From: Schizochytrium sp. CCTCC M209059
Taxonomy: Eukaryota > Sar > Bigyra > Thraustochytrida > Thraustochytriidae
Assembly: GCA_000818945.1 (NCBI GenBank)
Contig: KN805386.1
Coordinates: forward strand, 186,425 to 250,424
Direction: 5' to 3'
Length of the DNA: 64,000 nucleotides
Notes under the pieces: model-generated
Told to the model about the DNA's origin: nothing
Databases searched by the model: none
What the model saw: only the letters and a program-made list of their open reading frames with translations
Translations under genes and position numbers: made by a program
Shown here: in pieces, positions 8,857-19,459 of the stretch
Layout: every line of letters begins with the position of its first letter
Numbering within the stretch: position 1 is the stretch's first letter

Positions 8857-11505
8857 TTACGCGTCAGATTTACGACCACCAACTGGGTTGACAATCTGCG
8901 TACGCTTGGGACGGCTCGCGCTGGCAATGCCTTCGTCCTTCTCTGGACCGTCTTCCGGGAAGATGGCTCGGAGCGCTGGGGCGCTCGGGCTTGCAGCTAT
9001 TCCGGGGTCCTGAAGACCTGTCTTCACTCTCTCGAGAATGGCCCGGTCGTGGTCTGAGGCCATGTTATCCTTTTGCGTGTCGGCAAAAATGCGCACAAAC
9101 TCAAGCGCGTTCCTCGAAACCATGTCTGCATCCTTTTCGTACACGAGGAGAAGCTCGCGCAGATCGTCAGCAGCGAGGTAGTGCAAGTCGCAAAAGGAAA
9201 GAGCCCGAATCGAGGCGGTGCGTTTGGTTCTCGTAAGAACGCCGATATCTCCAAAGTAGTCGCCTGCCTCAAGGCAGCCGAGCTGGTGACCCTGGAAATC
9301 GGTGAGTACTTCGAGCTCGCCACGAGCGACAAAAAAGATTGCCGTGGCGGCATCACCTTTGTTGACGACGTACTCACCAGGAACGACCAATTGCGGTTTA
9401 AGTCGCAAGGCCATACCTCGTAAAAAGCTTCGCGAGCACGATTTGAACAGTGGATTGGCCTCGAGCGTTTTGAGATGCAAAAATTCGGCGCACTCGAGGT
9501 GCAGCGGGAGTGGGAGTTCATCGTAAAAGTAGTTGCTACGGTCCAAAAGGCCCTTGTGACAAAGCCAAACGTACTCAAAGTACTGCTCTACGCGAGTGCG
9601 AATCTGCATGGGTAGACGAAGGTAGCGCATCTGTTCGCGAATATCCTCCATCTTTTCAGAGTACTTTGTGGACGACTGGTCCATACGCGCAATGTACGAC
9701 ACAAAGTTACTAAAAATCATCGCGTAAATTGCCGCACCAAGTAGCATATTCGCAATGGTGAATAGTGTCTCCGCGTCGGTAATTGGAACCACGTCGCCAT
9801 AGCCGACCGACGTGATGGTCGTTACCGACCAGTACACAGACTTGAGGTACTTGCTCGTCACCGGCGCTTCGTCCGTCCCGAGACGGTGCAGTGAGAGCCA
9901 CGAACAATACGCCGTCTGGCCTTCTGGGTAGGGTCCGTCTAGAAACACCCATGTTCCATTGATGCGCACGTCGTGCAATGTGGGATCAAAGTAATCTGCC
10001 CAAGACTCGCATGGCGTGGACGTGTTAACTCCAATGAAGAACCAGAGACAGCCAATCCAATGACAAACAAGCATGAGCGAAGCAAAAAGTCGCATGATGC
10101 GCGCCGAGTTGGCAAAGCGGAAACGCTCCAGGAACTTGAAAATTTTGGTAATGCGAATAAGCCGGATGCATTTGACCATGTTAATGGCCGTCGCCTCAGA
10201 CGGGGGAACAAAAAGCTCAAAAGGAAGGGTTGCGGGCAGATCAACCCAGAACCAATGACTTAAATACGAGCGCCCGATCTCTCGACGGTCAGTGATGAGC
10301 GTGCCCCAGTCGTCCACGTATGCGGTCGCAAAGTTGAGGAAAAGGTCAGTGATAAAACAGATGTCGATGACGCCATCAATGGTCGATACCGTCTCACTCT
10401 GGTCGTTCGGATTGGGGGCGAAGGCAAGGTGGTAGGGCAACAAGACGGCGTTCCAGAGCACGCACACAACGATCCAGAGCTCCCAGATGCGCTGGAAACG
10501 GTAGTGTGGCAGGATGACTTCGACAAAGAGCACTTGCATGCAAAAGTACCCTACGAAACGAAGGCCGTTGAGCCAGGATTGTGTCTTGCCCCCCTTTTTC
10601 TCATCGTTACGGTTCTTGTTGTCTTGGTTTGTACGGGCAAGAGCCTCTTCAGGAGCGACCTTGGCGGTACTTGTATTAGCTGCGCTGCGTCGCACGCCCT
10701 CTTCTTTCGGAGACAAGGGCTCTATGTTCTTTCCCAGAGCCCGGTCGTACGTTGTTCGGTACTGCGCATGGCGATCTCTAGCCAAGAGCTGAAAGACAGC
10801 AGGGTTACCATTGTGCGTCTTTCCCTGTGAGTCAGCGCGATAAAAGGAGTCCCAAAGTCCGAGGTCGTTCAAGCACTCCATCTTGCTCGCTTCAATGTTT
10901 CGCGCCGGTGCGGATGGTCGCACGGACGAGTGCCTTCTTCGCGAGGGGCTTTCTTCGAGAGCATCGGACGCTGTCCTTTCGCTTGCTTTGGATGAGGTAA
11001 AGGACTTAAAAATGCCGCTCATATCTCCTCTTCGTTTTTCTGATTCCATGTGGTAGAAAGCCCCTTTGTGCATACTTGGCGAGCCATAGAACCGCTGTTT
11101 CGTTTCATTTTCCTGGCCCACGAGCTCCACGCTCGATCGCAGTTTACGCAGAAAAGGGCGCAGCGATGGTCTTAATCTTCCGGACTGCCAGGCGCTATCT
11201 GCGGAAAACCTGCTCAATGCGCCCGTCGAGTTTTTACGGACCCTGGGTTCGACTGCATCTTTGGCGTCATCTGCAGGGGTCTCGGCATCAGAAGCTCCGG
11301 CATTGCCAGCGGAAGCTTTGTCTGAAGGCGGTGGTGAATCATCGTTCAAGGACTGGAGCAGCATCCGCTGCGTTTCATCGTTGGAGACGATTTTGGAACG
11401 CCTCCGGTCATCTGCGCTCTGTGGACCCGAGAGCGTCTGCACGGGCAAGCTCGTTTTGCGCGACGCCATCGAAGGCGACGAGATTGAAAGCTCATTATCC
11501 GACAT
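8857..11505 (-). CDS. Voltage-gated potassium channel with cyclic-nucleotide-binding domain (EAG/CNG type)
   Basis: An 882-residue single-exon channel with ATG at 11505; the open frame extends upstream to a TTG. The N-terminal 330 residues are polar and probably disordered. Six membrane segments follow, with a basic S4 near residues 440-460 (R-L-I-R-I-T-K-I-F-K-F). The pore carries T-S-V-G-Y-G-D at about 565-571, the potassium selectivity filter. A C-linker leads to a CNBD with the phosphate-binding cassette F-G-D-I-G-V-L and T-K-R-T-A-S-I-R-A (about 750-768). The cassette keeps an arginine where cyclic-nucleotide binders do, so ligand binding is possible, unlike classical EAG channels. No N-terminal PAS domain was recognised. 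Plasma-membrane location is inferred. Confidence 0.92.
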   Translation of the reverse strand: MSDNELSISSPSMASRKTSLPVQTLSGPQSADDRRRSKIVSNDETQRMLLQSLNDDSPPPSDKASAGNAGASDAETPADDAKDAVEPRVRKNSTGALSRFSADSAWQSGRLRPSLRPFLRKLRSSVELVGQENETKQRFYGSPSMHKGAFYHMESEKRRGDMSGIFKSFTSSKASERTASDALEESPSRRRHSSVRPSAPARNIEASKMECLNDLGLWDSFYRADSQGKTHNGNPAVFQLLARDRHAQYRTTYDRALGKNIEPLSPKEEGVRRSAANTSTAKVAPEEALARTNQDNKNRNDEKKGGKTQSWLNGLRFVGYFCMQVLFVEVILPHYRFQRIWELWIVVCVLWNAVLLPYHLAFAPNPNDQSETVSTIDGVIDICFITDLFLNFATAYVDDWGTLITDRREIGRSYLSHWFWVDLPATLPFELFVPPSEATAINMVKCIRLIRITKIFKFLERFRFANSARIMRLFASLMLVCHWIGCLWFFIGVNTSTPCESWADYFDPTLHDVRINGTWVFLDGPYPEGQTAYCSWLSLHRLGTDEAPVTSKYLKSVYWSVTTITSVGYGDVVPITDAETLFTIANMLLGAAIYAMIFSNFVSYIARMDQSSTKYSEKMEDIREQMRYLRLPMQIRTRVEQYFEYVWLCHKGLLDRSNYFYDELPLPLHLECAEFLHLKTLEANPLFKSCSRSFLRGMALRLKPQLVVPGEYVVNKGDAATAIFFVARGELEVLTDFQGHQLGCLEAGDYFGDIGVLTRTKRTASIRALSFCDLHYLAADDLRELLLVYEKDADMVSRNALEFVRIFADTQKDNMASDHDRAILERVKTGLQDPGIAASPSAPALRAIFPEDGPEKDEGIASASRPKRTQIVNPVGGRKSDA

Positions 11506-13060
11506 TTTTGGCCCTTTGTTGCTGCTGACGTGTGTCAAGGTGCTTACACTGACGCGCTCTACTTTCTACGCGTCGTTGCTGCAGTTCTGAGCCGTCAGTC
11601 TTTGCCAGCGCAGTGCGAGGGTATGCCACGTCCCTTTCTTTGCGCGAGGCGCGCTGTCACTGCCGGCCGCCGCCACTGCCGGCCTCCGCCACCGCTGCCG
11701 CGCCAAAGGCGCCAGTGGCCGGCAGCTGGCTAATGCAAGAATGAAAGATCGAGTCGACGCGCTCTCTTTTGCGCAACGATTCAATTAGTCTTGGCGAAAA
11801 TCCGTTTCCTCGCTCGGAAAGCCTCTCGGGCACGTTTCTGCACGTGAGTACTTTGCTCGTGTGCGTTGCAGTCCTGTTTCCAAAGAGCTGTTGGTGGAGT
11901 GTGAAAGCACCATAGCTTTTTGTTGGAAGGAAGGCTAAAAGCATTAGTGAACCACTAGTTTGCTTTGGGTTCTTCGCGAGAGAGGAGAGCAAACTCTTGC
12001 AAGCCAAGTTGAACCAATCAATAGTATATACGTAGATATTGTAGCGTGGGCTTTTAAGGGGGAAAAAAAGAAAAAGAAAAAAAGGTTGGAGCTAAAGAAG
12101 AAAAGGCAGCGCAGGGCCTGCCTGGTTCGCGATGCCTGCCCGCAGCGCCGTGATACAGGTCAGTCGTCAAGATTCAAGCGGCCTTGGCCAGCTCACTTAT
12201 CTATCACGCTTGTGGGGGTGAACTGACCTGTCTCCGAAGAAGCTAGGCCGAGCATAAGCAGATATGAGTAAGTGCCACATGTGTCGGTTGAACGGAAATG
12301 TGTGTACCAATCTGATTTCACTACTACTAGTAAAGGGACCTCACACTCACTCATAGACTTACACTGCTCTGCGGTATAGAGAATGTATCAAGGGCGTGAC
12401 AAGTCAAGAGAAAGGGATTCAAAAGACACAGAATAATCATTTGCAGCCATGGTGACGAGGAATTAGATGAAGATAAGATGAGGAAGATGTAGAAGGTCAG
12501 CCGGTTAGAGGAAAGAAAGGAAGGGAAAAGAAAGTCTCGTCTTCATTAGAGAAGCGAGAGCGAGTAGCCTTCGCGGAGACCAATATCGAGAAACTGTAAA
12601 TACGAAAAGCAAAGTGATAGAGAGAAAGAGAGAAAAAAAGTGGGTGAGTGATCGTATGCGTCGATTTTGCAGAGATGGTCCTGAGGGATGCGGTGCATAT
12701 GCTCGTTGCTAGAACCCGATGCATGCGACCAAGATAGCAGTGACTTTTCATCGAAAATGCCAGCGTCTTAACCTGCAAGGACGCCAGCTTCTTCGACTCC
12801 AAGCCTGCCAGCTCCATGGATGCGGGAAGGCATGCCAGCTTCTCTACCAAAAGAATGCCAGCTTCTCTACTCCGGAAATGTTGTTCGAAGCTTTAACAAC
12901 CTTTGCAGATAATGCCATCACCGCACTTTATCGGAACATGCCCGTATTACTACACAAACGGGAGAGAGGGGAGAGAGCATAGCAGCCATAGCATCATGAC
13001 ACAGAAACACACGGCCAATGAAAGGAAGCAATAGCAGCACCGCACAACCCAGACCTTCTC
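11506..13060. other. Long spacer with degenerate AGCTGGCA repeats
   Basis: About 1.5 kb without a firm gene. Perfect 10-bp inverted copies of ACAGGTCAGT lie near 12155 and 12222. Between about 12770 and 12870 the motif GCTGGCA (or its complement) recurs every 20-30 bases, open in more than one minus-strand frame. Part of 12500-13060 probably holds the downstream exon(s) of the minus gene that starts at 13498, but no acceptor could be fixed with confidence. Confidence 0.4.
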
Positions 13061-13498
13061 TTAGATGACAACAAGACTTACCTGAGCAGGATTCATGGTC
13101 TTGACCGAGTTAAAGGCATTGTTCTCACGGTGGATGACAGCGACGGCAGTGTGATCATAGACATGATACTCTTCTCCAGCAAGCACGGGAAGAAGATCCC
13201 CGCAGGTGTTGAAGATGACATGGACATGCGCAGCTTCGTGTTCGGTATCGAGGATCTCGAATGTTCCGTTCAGGTCGCGCCCCGTCTTGACAAAGTCGCA
13301 CCATCCGCGGAAGAGAGTGCGCTTATCTTCGCGAATTCTGCGAATGATCTCGGAGCGCCCGCCGTTCTGTCGAAACTTGAACTTGGGCACCGGATTCTCC
13401 GGCGTCATCACTGCCAGCGCGCCCTCGATGGGCTCCTCGCTCCACGTCATGTGCAGCGTGCCCAAGTTCGCCACGTCGAACGTCAAGTAGCACGCCAT
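13061..13498 (-). CDS. Unknown protein, probable first exon of a spliced gene
   Basis: I do not recognise this protein. It reads 145 residues from ATG 13498 to a TAA at the low-coordinate end. The codons before that stop read CAG then GTAAGT, a near-perfect splice donor, so the true exon probably ends after residue 139 and continues towards lower coordinates. The sequence is well-mixed and globular-looking (W-S-E-E-P-I-E-G-A-L, F-R-G-W-C-D-F-V-K, H-V-H-V-I-F-N-T-C-G-D-L), with no membrane segment or signal peptide. Its leader (13500-13830) is full of GCGA and TTTGCCTGC-type tandem repeats. Coding status is fairly sure; the 3' structure is unresolved. Confidence 0.6.
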   Translation of the reverse strand: MACYLTFDVANLGTLHMTWSEEPIEGALAVMTPENPVPKFKFRQNGGRSEIIRRIREDKRTLFRGWCDFVKTGRDLNGTFEILDTEHEAAHVHVIFNTCGDLLPVLAGEEYHVYDHTAVAVIHRENNAFNSVKTMNPAQVSLVVI

Positions 13499-14339
13499 CG
13501 TCCGCCTCGCGACCGCGACCCGTCCCCCTCTGCCCCAAACAAGCTACGCGCCGCACGCACGAACTCGGGCCGCAGCGACGCCGGACCTGCCGAGCAAGCG
13601 AGCAGCCGCGCGAGCGAGCGAGCGACCGACCGACCGAGCAAGCGACCGTGCGTGCGAGCGAGCAAGCCCTGCGCTGCGACCGTGCTCGGCTGGTTGGGCT
13701 TTTCGGGTCTGCTCCTCCGCTCCTGCTTTGCCTGCTTTGCCTGCTTTGCCTGCTTTGCTTGTTGCTCGCTTTGCTTGCTCGCCTGCTTGCTCGCCCCTTT
13801 CCGCGCGTCAAGCCAAGCTAATCTGCCCTGCGCGCTGGCCCGCGGAGTCCTCGCGCCCGGCCCGGACCCCGCGCGCGCCCGGGCGCGGGCGCGAGCGGCC
13901 GGGCGAGCGGGCGAGCGAGGGAGGGAGCGCGAGCGCTGTGGAGATGGAAAAAGTATGTAGATGCGGGGGTGCGGGAGATTCAGGTGGGGGAGACGCGGAG
14001 GGGAGGGGAGAGATATGGAGGGAGATGCACAGAGGCGACGGAGGGGCGGCCGAGAATCGTCGACGGGCTGCGAGCGAGGAGATGGGGCCGAAAAGGGAGA
14101 AGCTTTCGTAACGTCAACTTGAGCCGCCTGCATCGTGACGGAGGTTCTCTCGAGAACTCGTTCTATCATGGTTAATTGATGGGGTACGCGTGTGACTCGT
14201 GTATACCGCGCGACAACCAGAGTCTGATCCCAAGTGGAACACGTCCTTGGCGATGGCCAAATTGATTGTGAGAACGAAGATGTAAAGTTGGACTCGATCG
14301 GCCTCCCCACGCCGAAGATGATGGGCAAATGTCGTCGGT

Positions 14340-14397
<58 letters not shown>

Positions 14398-14408
14398 AGC
14401 TAGCTAGC
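14340..14408. repeat. TGGC tetranucleotide microsatellite
   Basis: About 14 consecutive TGGC units, decaying to TAGC at the end. It lies midway in the divergent spacer. Confidence 0.95.
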
Positions 14409-14590
14409 ATAGAAAAGGAAGAGAGAATGAGGGTTTTCAAGTGGTCGAGCAAAGATCCCCCATCGCGTAGACATGTCAATTGCGAGCTCTGCAGCGCTAG
14501 AGCACGGTCATCAAAATCACTTGGATCAACGTCTTTCATGATTGACTGGCCATCTCAGTACGATGTTGCTGATTGATTCTCTCGAGGAAA

Positions 14591-14614
14591 GTATATATAT
14601 ATATATATATATAC
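14591..14614. repeat. TA dinucleotide run
   Basis: About 11 TA units inside the divergent spacer, AT-rich against a GC-rich background. Confidence 0.9.
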
Positions 14615-15719
14615 ACTGTCCAGACCGACCAACTGTACGTCTCGACCGACTCAGACTCGACCAAGTCATACTCGGGTATTTCTCAATTTAAAAAAATGAA
14701 ATCTTCTTGTGCTATCAAGACCGGACAATAGAATGCGTTGGTAGTACTATCAAGGATTCATACTCGTGACCAAGGTTTTTGATTCTGATACTGGTTCTCA
14801 GACTTCCGTTCCACCAACACCTTTACGTTTCTACTATTCATACCACCACTATTCTCTGCTGTCTAGTCCAGCCCAGCCCAGCCCATGGTTTGCGTCGCCG
14901 CGTCCCCAAGTCTAGTTTCCACGACTGTCCGTTGGTTTACGCGTTCTCAGCCTGTGTAGTAGTAAACCTCGAAGATGGGATTCGTGGTATGCCTTCAGCA
15001 CATGATGACGACAAGCTGCGCCGCTCGGGGGTCTGGTCCCAGGCTTGACAACTTTCGCAACGTCTCGCTTCTGCTTTGCATCGATGGAGGAAAATAGCGA
15101 TGAAGTCCGGAAGCTTGACTCGCCTTGATCACTCAAGACGGGGGTTTGTTCACGAGGCGGCCGGGACGCGTCCCCTTCTGTCGGCCTCGACCGTATTCAT
15201 CTCGCACGTGCACGTGCTTGCACGCACGCACGCATGAACTGCAAGAAGAGAGGAAAAGATGGCCGCATCCAACTCGAAAGCAACAAAGCATAAAGCAAAT
15301 CCCAAATCGATTTGCGAGCGGGCGATTGGGGGCACTTGGCACGCGGGCGGACGCGAGCGAGGTCACCGGGCAGGGCGACTCGGACCGCGCCACGCCAAGC
15401 CACGCGAAATTTCACGAGCTAAGCTATCTCAAGCGCCGCGGCAGTCGAAGCGTGGCGTTTCGTTGCGTCAAAAGTACTTTCCACCAGGCTGAAGGCGCGA
15501 CACCGCGACTCGGCCGCCCGAGCAGAGGTCGAAAGCAAGCAAGCAAGCAAGCAAGGGAGCAAGCAAACCAAGCAAGCGCGTCTCGCGCTCGCTTTACTTG
15601 CTGGCTGGCAGGCTGGCTGGCCGGCTGGCAGGCTTGTTGGCTATCGAAGTGACTGACTGACTGACTGACACGACGTGGACCCACCGACCGCTGCGTTGAC
15701 GCGACGAACACGTGCCGAG

Positions 15720-18700
15720 ATGGGCTTGGACGACGACCTGCACGAGCCGCTGCGGCAAAACGGGCACCACGAGGACAGCGCGCTCGTGCTGGAAGGCGTT
15801 GTGGCCAGAGATGGCAATGACAATGAGGACGATATCGACGACGAGGAAGAAGGCCGTGACGCCCTTGGCCCGCTCAGCTCGAGACTGCTTGCACCCGAGG
15901 ACACCGAGAATGTTCAAGAGGCCACAGCTTTTACACGGGGCTACATTCAACGCCTGCAGAAATTTCGGCGCTGGGTCATTGGGTTTTGGGCGCTCATGTT
16001 TGTGATTGGAGCCGTCTTCGCGCCCCAGTTCCTCGACGTGGTCTTGCTCGTCTTCGAGCCACCTCCCGGCACGGCTGGGGCCAAGGCACAGCAAAAGCTC
16101 AAGACTGAGTTCCCAGATATGTCTCACGAGGCCGACACCATCGTGCTTATGCGCACGCACGATAGCACCCCAATCCTTGACGTCAATGGCCTCCGACCCT
16201 TTATTGAGGAACTATCGCAGAATGCCATCAAGTGGGGCCACGAAATCGCCGACCCTGAGACCGAGTTTGAGGCCATCCATTACTATTTTCTCAAATCGGT
16301 CGCCGCAGAGTCGCTGTCGCACGCGCTGCTTGACAACTCGTCCCATCCGGAACATGCCACGGCCATGATCGCCACCCTGCATCTCAAGAGCGGATTTGCA
16401 CAAGGATCCATGGAGGGCCAGCGATTTTGCAACTGGCTCGATGAAGAGATTGCTCGGGTACACAACAAATTTCTCAAAGGCACAAAGGTCGTTGCCTCTG
16501 CCACAGGCATGCTTCCTTTTGTGCGCGACATGCAGCAGGGCACCGAAGAAGATATGATTCACATGGATAGTCTCTCCTTCCCGCTTGCGCTGGCTGTTCT
16601 CGCTTACATGCTCCGGTCTGTTCGCTTGCTCATCATCCCCATTATCAGCATGGTGCTGTCCATTGTCGTCTCCTTTACGGTAATGTACCCAATCGCATTG
16701 TCAACGACAGTAATCGCCATCGCGCCAAGCACAATGATGTCTGTCGCCGTGGCATTCTCTATAGATTATTCCCTCTTTCTCTTGAGTGCTTTTCGTCGCG
16801 AGGTGGTGCGCGGCGCTACGGTTTATGAGGCGGTGCTCGTCATGTCGGACACTGCAGGCCACACTATCATGGTCAGCGGGGCGACCATCGCGATCTGCTG
16901 GTTTGGCCTTCTCTTTTTCCCTGTCACACTCCTGTCCACAATTGGGCTTGGAGCCGGCCTCACAGTCGTCGTGGCCTTTCTCGTCAACGTTTCGCTCACG
17001 CCAGCGCTTCTGCTGTCCTACGGGGACTTCTTTACCGACTTTTCTTCCTTTGGCTGCAAGGGCTGCTGCGATTGGGTGTATGCGCTTCGCCGTCGCTGTT
17101 TCTGTGGGAACAAGGGCGACGCCTCGCGCGAGGAAGATGAAGAGCAGGCCAACCTCGCTGACGATGCCATTGCCGCGGCAGATGGCGGGGCCATCGACAC
17201 GGGGAACATGTTTTTGACCTCACATCCCATGGGGAGCGCCGAGGGAATGCGTTCGCCCCTCTCACATTTCGCCACGCCAGCATCGACCGACCGCTTTGGT
17301 ACGCCCACGGTACGCCCCGACGGCAGCGTGGGACAGATTTCGAGCCCAGTCTTCGGTCTCGTCAACCCTGTGGCCGAGATCGCCTTTTTGCGCAAATCCT
17401 CGCCATGGTTTTCCTGCGGCGAGCGCATATATGGGACGCCCCTGCGTGCGTTGACTGCTGTGGTCCTCGTCTCTGCCGCTATTTTGCCCTTGACCCCTAC
17501 AAGCCTGTCCTTTCACCACAGCGAGGACTTTAAGCTCTTTACGCCGCTGTCTTCGACGGCGGTGCAAACCGCCATCGAAATGGAGGGCCTGTTTGGCGGC
17601 GGCAGACTCGCCCCGTATGAGCTGGTCATCGAACCTTCGGATAACACCTCCGTGCTGAGCAACAAGTTTTTTGAGCACATGCAAGAGGTCATTTATGGCG
17701 TTGTCTTGAACCTCGACTATGGCATGGACAAGCCATTGGCCTTGCGGCCCGACGGTGTCTCCGGGCCCATGATGCTCAGCGGCTATAATATTACGCTTCT
17801 TCCCACCTACAACAAGCATGACCATCACGAACAGCTCTCGGTTGCCGGCTGTTTGCTCGAGGACCTCAAGTACGTGCCAGCTCTCTTTAGCATTTGCGCC
17901 AATAGTCGCTGCCAGGACGCGCTTTCGGAGTGTCGCAGTGATCCTGGCTGCGAGCACGATGTCCAATGCTTTGACAACTGTCTTGCCAAGGCACCTTTTT
18001 TTCCCAACGAGGCGGCGTGTCTTGCTTCTTGTGCCATCAAATTGCACCGTCACTCGAACGCAACGCAAGATCTTGGATCCTGCATCCTCAACAAGTGCAT
18101 TGAGCATCCGGCAGGGGGCAAAAAGGCGAAACTCACGACCGCTTTTGTGCAAGAGGCACGGGAACTTGCACTGCAGTCTGCAGAACCGGATTCCGCGTCG
18201 AACCTCGGACCCGCTCCCGACTGTCCAAGCGTGAGCTTGCAATTTGTTCAGTCCGTGCATGGACGAAAGCTCATTCCCGCGAGCATGTGCATTGTGTTGA
18301 ATCTGGAAATCGACCCGTACAGTCAGGACGGCGTCGAATGGCTTGACGCTGTTCGTGAAGCCTTGACGGAACAATCGAGTCGCGACGGCTATAAGTATTA
18401 TTTGACTGGTGGTGACGTTCCAGGACACGACACTGTCAACAAGGTCTTTGAGCTTTTCCCAAGGGTACTTGGCATTCTCGCCGCTGCAATTCTGGTCATC
18501 CTTGGCGTGTCTTACCGCAGCGTTGCGGTTCCGGCGGTGGCCATCTTCACAATCGCGCTCACGCTCATCCTCGTCTATGCCTTGGGAGTTCTCGTCTATG
18601 AACATGGTGCTCTCGAGTTTCTTGGCATTCGTGCGCTCCGAAACCCTATCGGCGACGCGCTCGTCTGGATTGTTCCGGCCCTCAGCGCTGTTGTAAGTAG

Positions 18701-19061
18701 TGGATTGTCCACAGACTATACCGTCTTTGGCGTCGATGCTGTTCACACGTATCGCGAAGCCGGTTTCTCTACGCGGGACTCTATTCTTTGTGGCAATGGC
18801 CAGACGGGTGCAATCATTACGGCTGCTGGAATTATCATGACCTTTGCTTTTGCGGGACTCTCGCTCTCGAGCAATTCGGCTCTCAACCAGCTTAGCTTCT
18901 TTCTCGTCGTTTCAGTCTTGGCAGACACCTTTATCATTCGTACAATTCTCATGCCAGCCATCATGATTGTTCTTGGCGAAAAGAACTGGTGGCCCATGAA
19001 GCCGGCTACACTAGATTACGAAGCGTTTGCTGCAAGAACGAGCCCGGAAGTGGCGCCATGA
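15720..19061 (+). CDS. MMPL/RND-family membrane transporter with extracytoplasmic cysteine-rich insert
   Basis: The start is ATG 15720, the first ATG of a frame that opens upstream at GTG; the product is 1113 residues. Two homologous halves each have a lead membrane segment, a large extracytoplasmic loop and a five-helix bundle. Each bundle has the Asp-Tyr signature typical of MMPL/RND pumps (S-I-D-Y-S-L-F-L-L-S and S-T-D-Y-T-V-F-G). The C-terminus ends in the usual L-G-x-x-N-W-W-P. Such proteins export lipids or sterol-like molecules using ion gradients; the substrate here is unknown. The second large loop (about residues 725-795) contains at least ten cysteines spaced as in the violaxanthin de-epoxidase cysteine-rich domain, which is unusual for MMPL proteins. 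The N-terminal 75 residues are acidic and cytosolic. Confidence 0.9.
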   Translation: MGLDDDLHEPLRQNGHHEDSALVLEGVVARDGNDNEDDIDDEEEGRDALGPLSSRLLAPEDTENVQEATAFTRGYIQRLQKFRRWVIGFWALMFVIGAVFAPQFLDVVLLVFEPPPGTAGAKAQQKLKTEFPDMSHEADTIVLMRTHDSTPILDVNGLRPFIEELSQNAIKWGHEIADPETEFEAIHYYFLKSVAAESLSHALLDNSSHPEHATAMIATLHLKSGFAQGSMEGQRFCNWLDEEIARVHNKFLKGTKVVASATGMLPFVRDMQQGTEEDMIHMDSLSFPLALAVLAYMLRSVRLLIIPIISMVLSIVVSFTVMYPIALSTTVIAIAPSTMMSVAVAFSIDYSLFLLSAFRREVVRGATVYEAVLVMSDTAGHTIMVSGATIAICWFGLLFFPVTLLSTIGLGAGLTVVVAFLVNVSLTPALLLSYGDFFTDFSSFGCKGCCDWVYALRRRCFCGNKGDASREEDEEQANLADDAIAAADGGAIDTGNMFLTSHPMGSAEGMRSPLSHFATPASTDRFGTPTVRPDGSVGQISSPVFGLVNPVAEIAFLRKSSPWFSCGERIYGTPLRALTAVVLVSAAILPLTPTSLSFHHSEDFKLFTPLSSTAVQTAIEMEGLFGGGRLAPYELVIEPSDNTSVLSNKFFEHMQEVIYGVVLNLDYGMDKPLALRPDGVSGPMMLSGYNITLLPTYNKHDHHEQLSVAGCLLEDLKYVPALFSICANSRCQDALSECRSDPGCEHDVQCFDNCLAKAPFFPNEAACLASCAIKLHRHSNATQDLGSCILNKCIEHPAGGKKAKLTTAFVQEARELALQSAEPDSASNLGPAPDCPSVSLQFVQSVHGRKLIPASMCIVLNLEIDPYSQDGVEWLDAVREALTEQSSRDGYKYYLTGGDVPGHDTVNKVFELFPRVLGILAAAILVILGVSYRSVAVPAVAIFTIALTLILVYALGVLVYEHGALEFLGIRALRNPIGDALVWIVPALSAVVSSGLSTDYTVFGVDAVHTYREAGFSTRDSILCGNGQTGAIITAAGIIMTFAFAGLSLSSNSALNQLSFFLVVSVLADTFIIRTILMPAIMIVLGEKNWWPMKPATLDYEAFAARTSPEVAP

Positions 19062-19459
19062 TTTATGCATTTTCCTCGCTCGGACAAGTGAGCAAACAAG
19101 CGAGCGACACCATTATTATATATATGTATCACTTTTGCACCCAAGGAATGTCGAACAAACTAACACATTACAAATCTTGCAGGGACTTCACGATCATTTA
19201 ATTTGCCACGATCGTTTAATTTGCCAACGAGAAAGCTTTTCTTATCTTGTCTTGTCTTGTTTCTGTCTTGTTTCGATGAGTGGTAAAAGCATGCATTGAG
19301 CGAACTCACACAAGCCTGCTCTAGGGCCTGACTTGTGCTCACTCTCTCGCCAACCCAATTTTGCATTCACTCTCACCCGAAGAGACTAGGTGTACTAGCA
19401 CCACCACGAACCGGTTGTGAAAAGACCTTGAGAAATGCTGACGACTGGCAAAGTCCCAA
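19062..19459. other. Convergent 3' region
   Basis: 400 bases between the MMPL and RING genes, which converge. AT-richer and probably both 3' UTRs; TCTTGTCTTGTTTC-type repeats lie near 19240-19270. No gene is seen. Confidence 0.4.

Larger units (their letters stand above)
13499..15719. other. Long divergent spacer rich in tandem repeats
   Basis: A 2.2-kb region between a minus gene and the plus MMPL gene. It holds about 3.5 copies of a 10-bp TTTGCCTGC unit (about 13727-13765), a TGGC tetranucleotide array, a TA run, GCAA repeats (about 15532-15560), GGCT repeats (15600-15640) and GACT repeats (15650-15668). Short open frames are repeat translations and none looks like a protein. Confidence 0.5.

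Noticed and set aside
17262..18746. 494-residue minus-strand frame over the MMPL gene
   Set aside because: Antisense shadow. No domain is seen, and the plus strand is a clear transporter.
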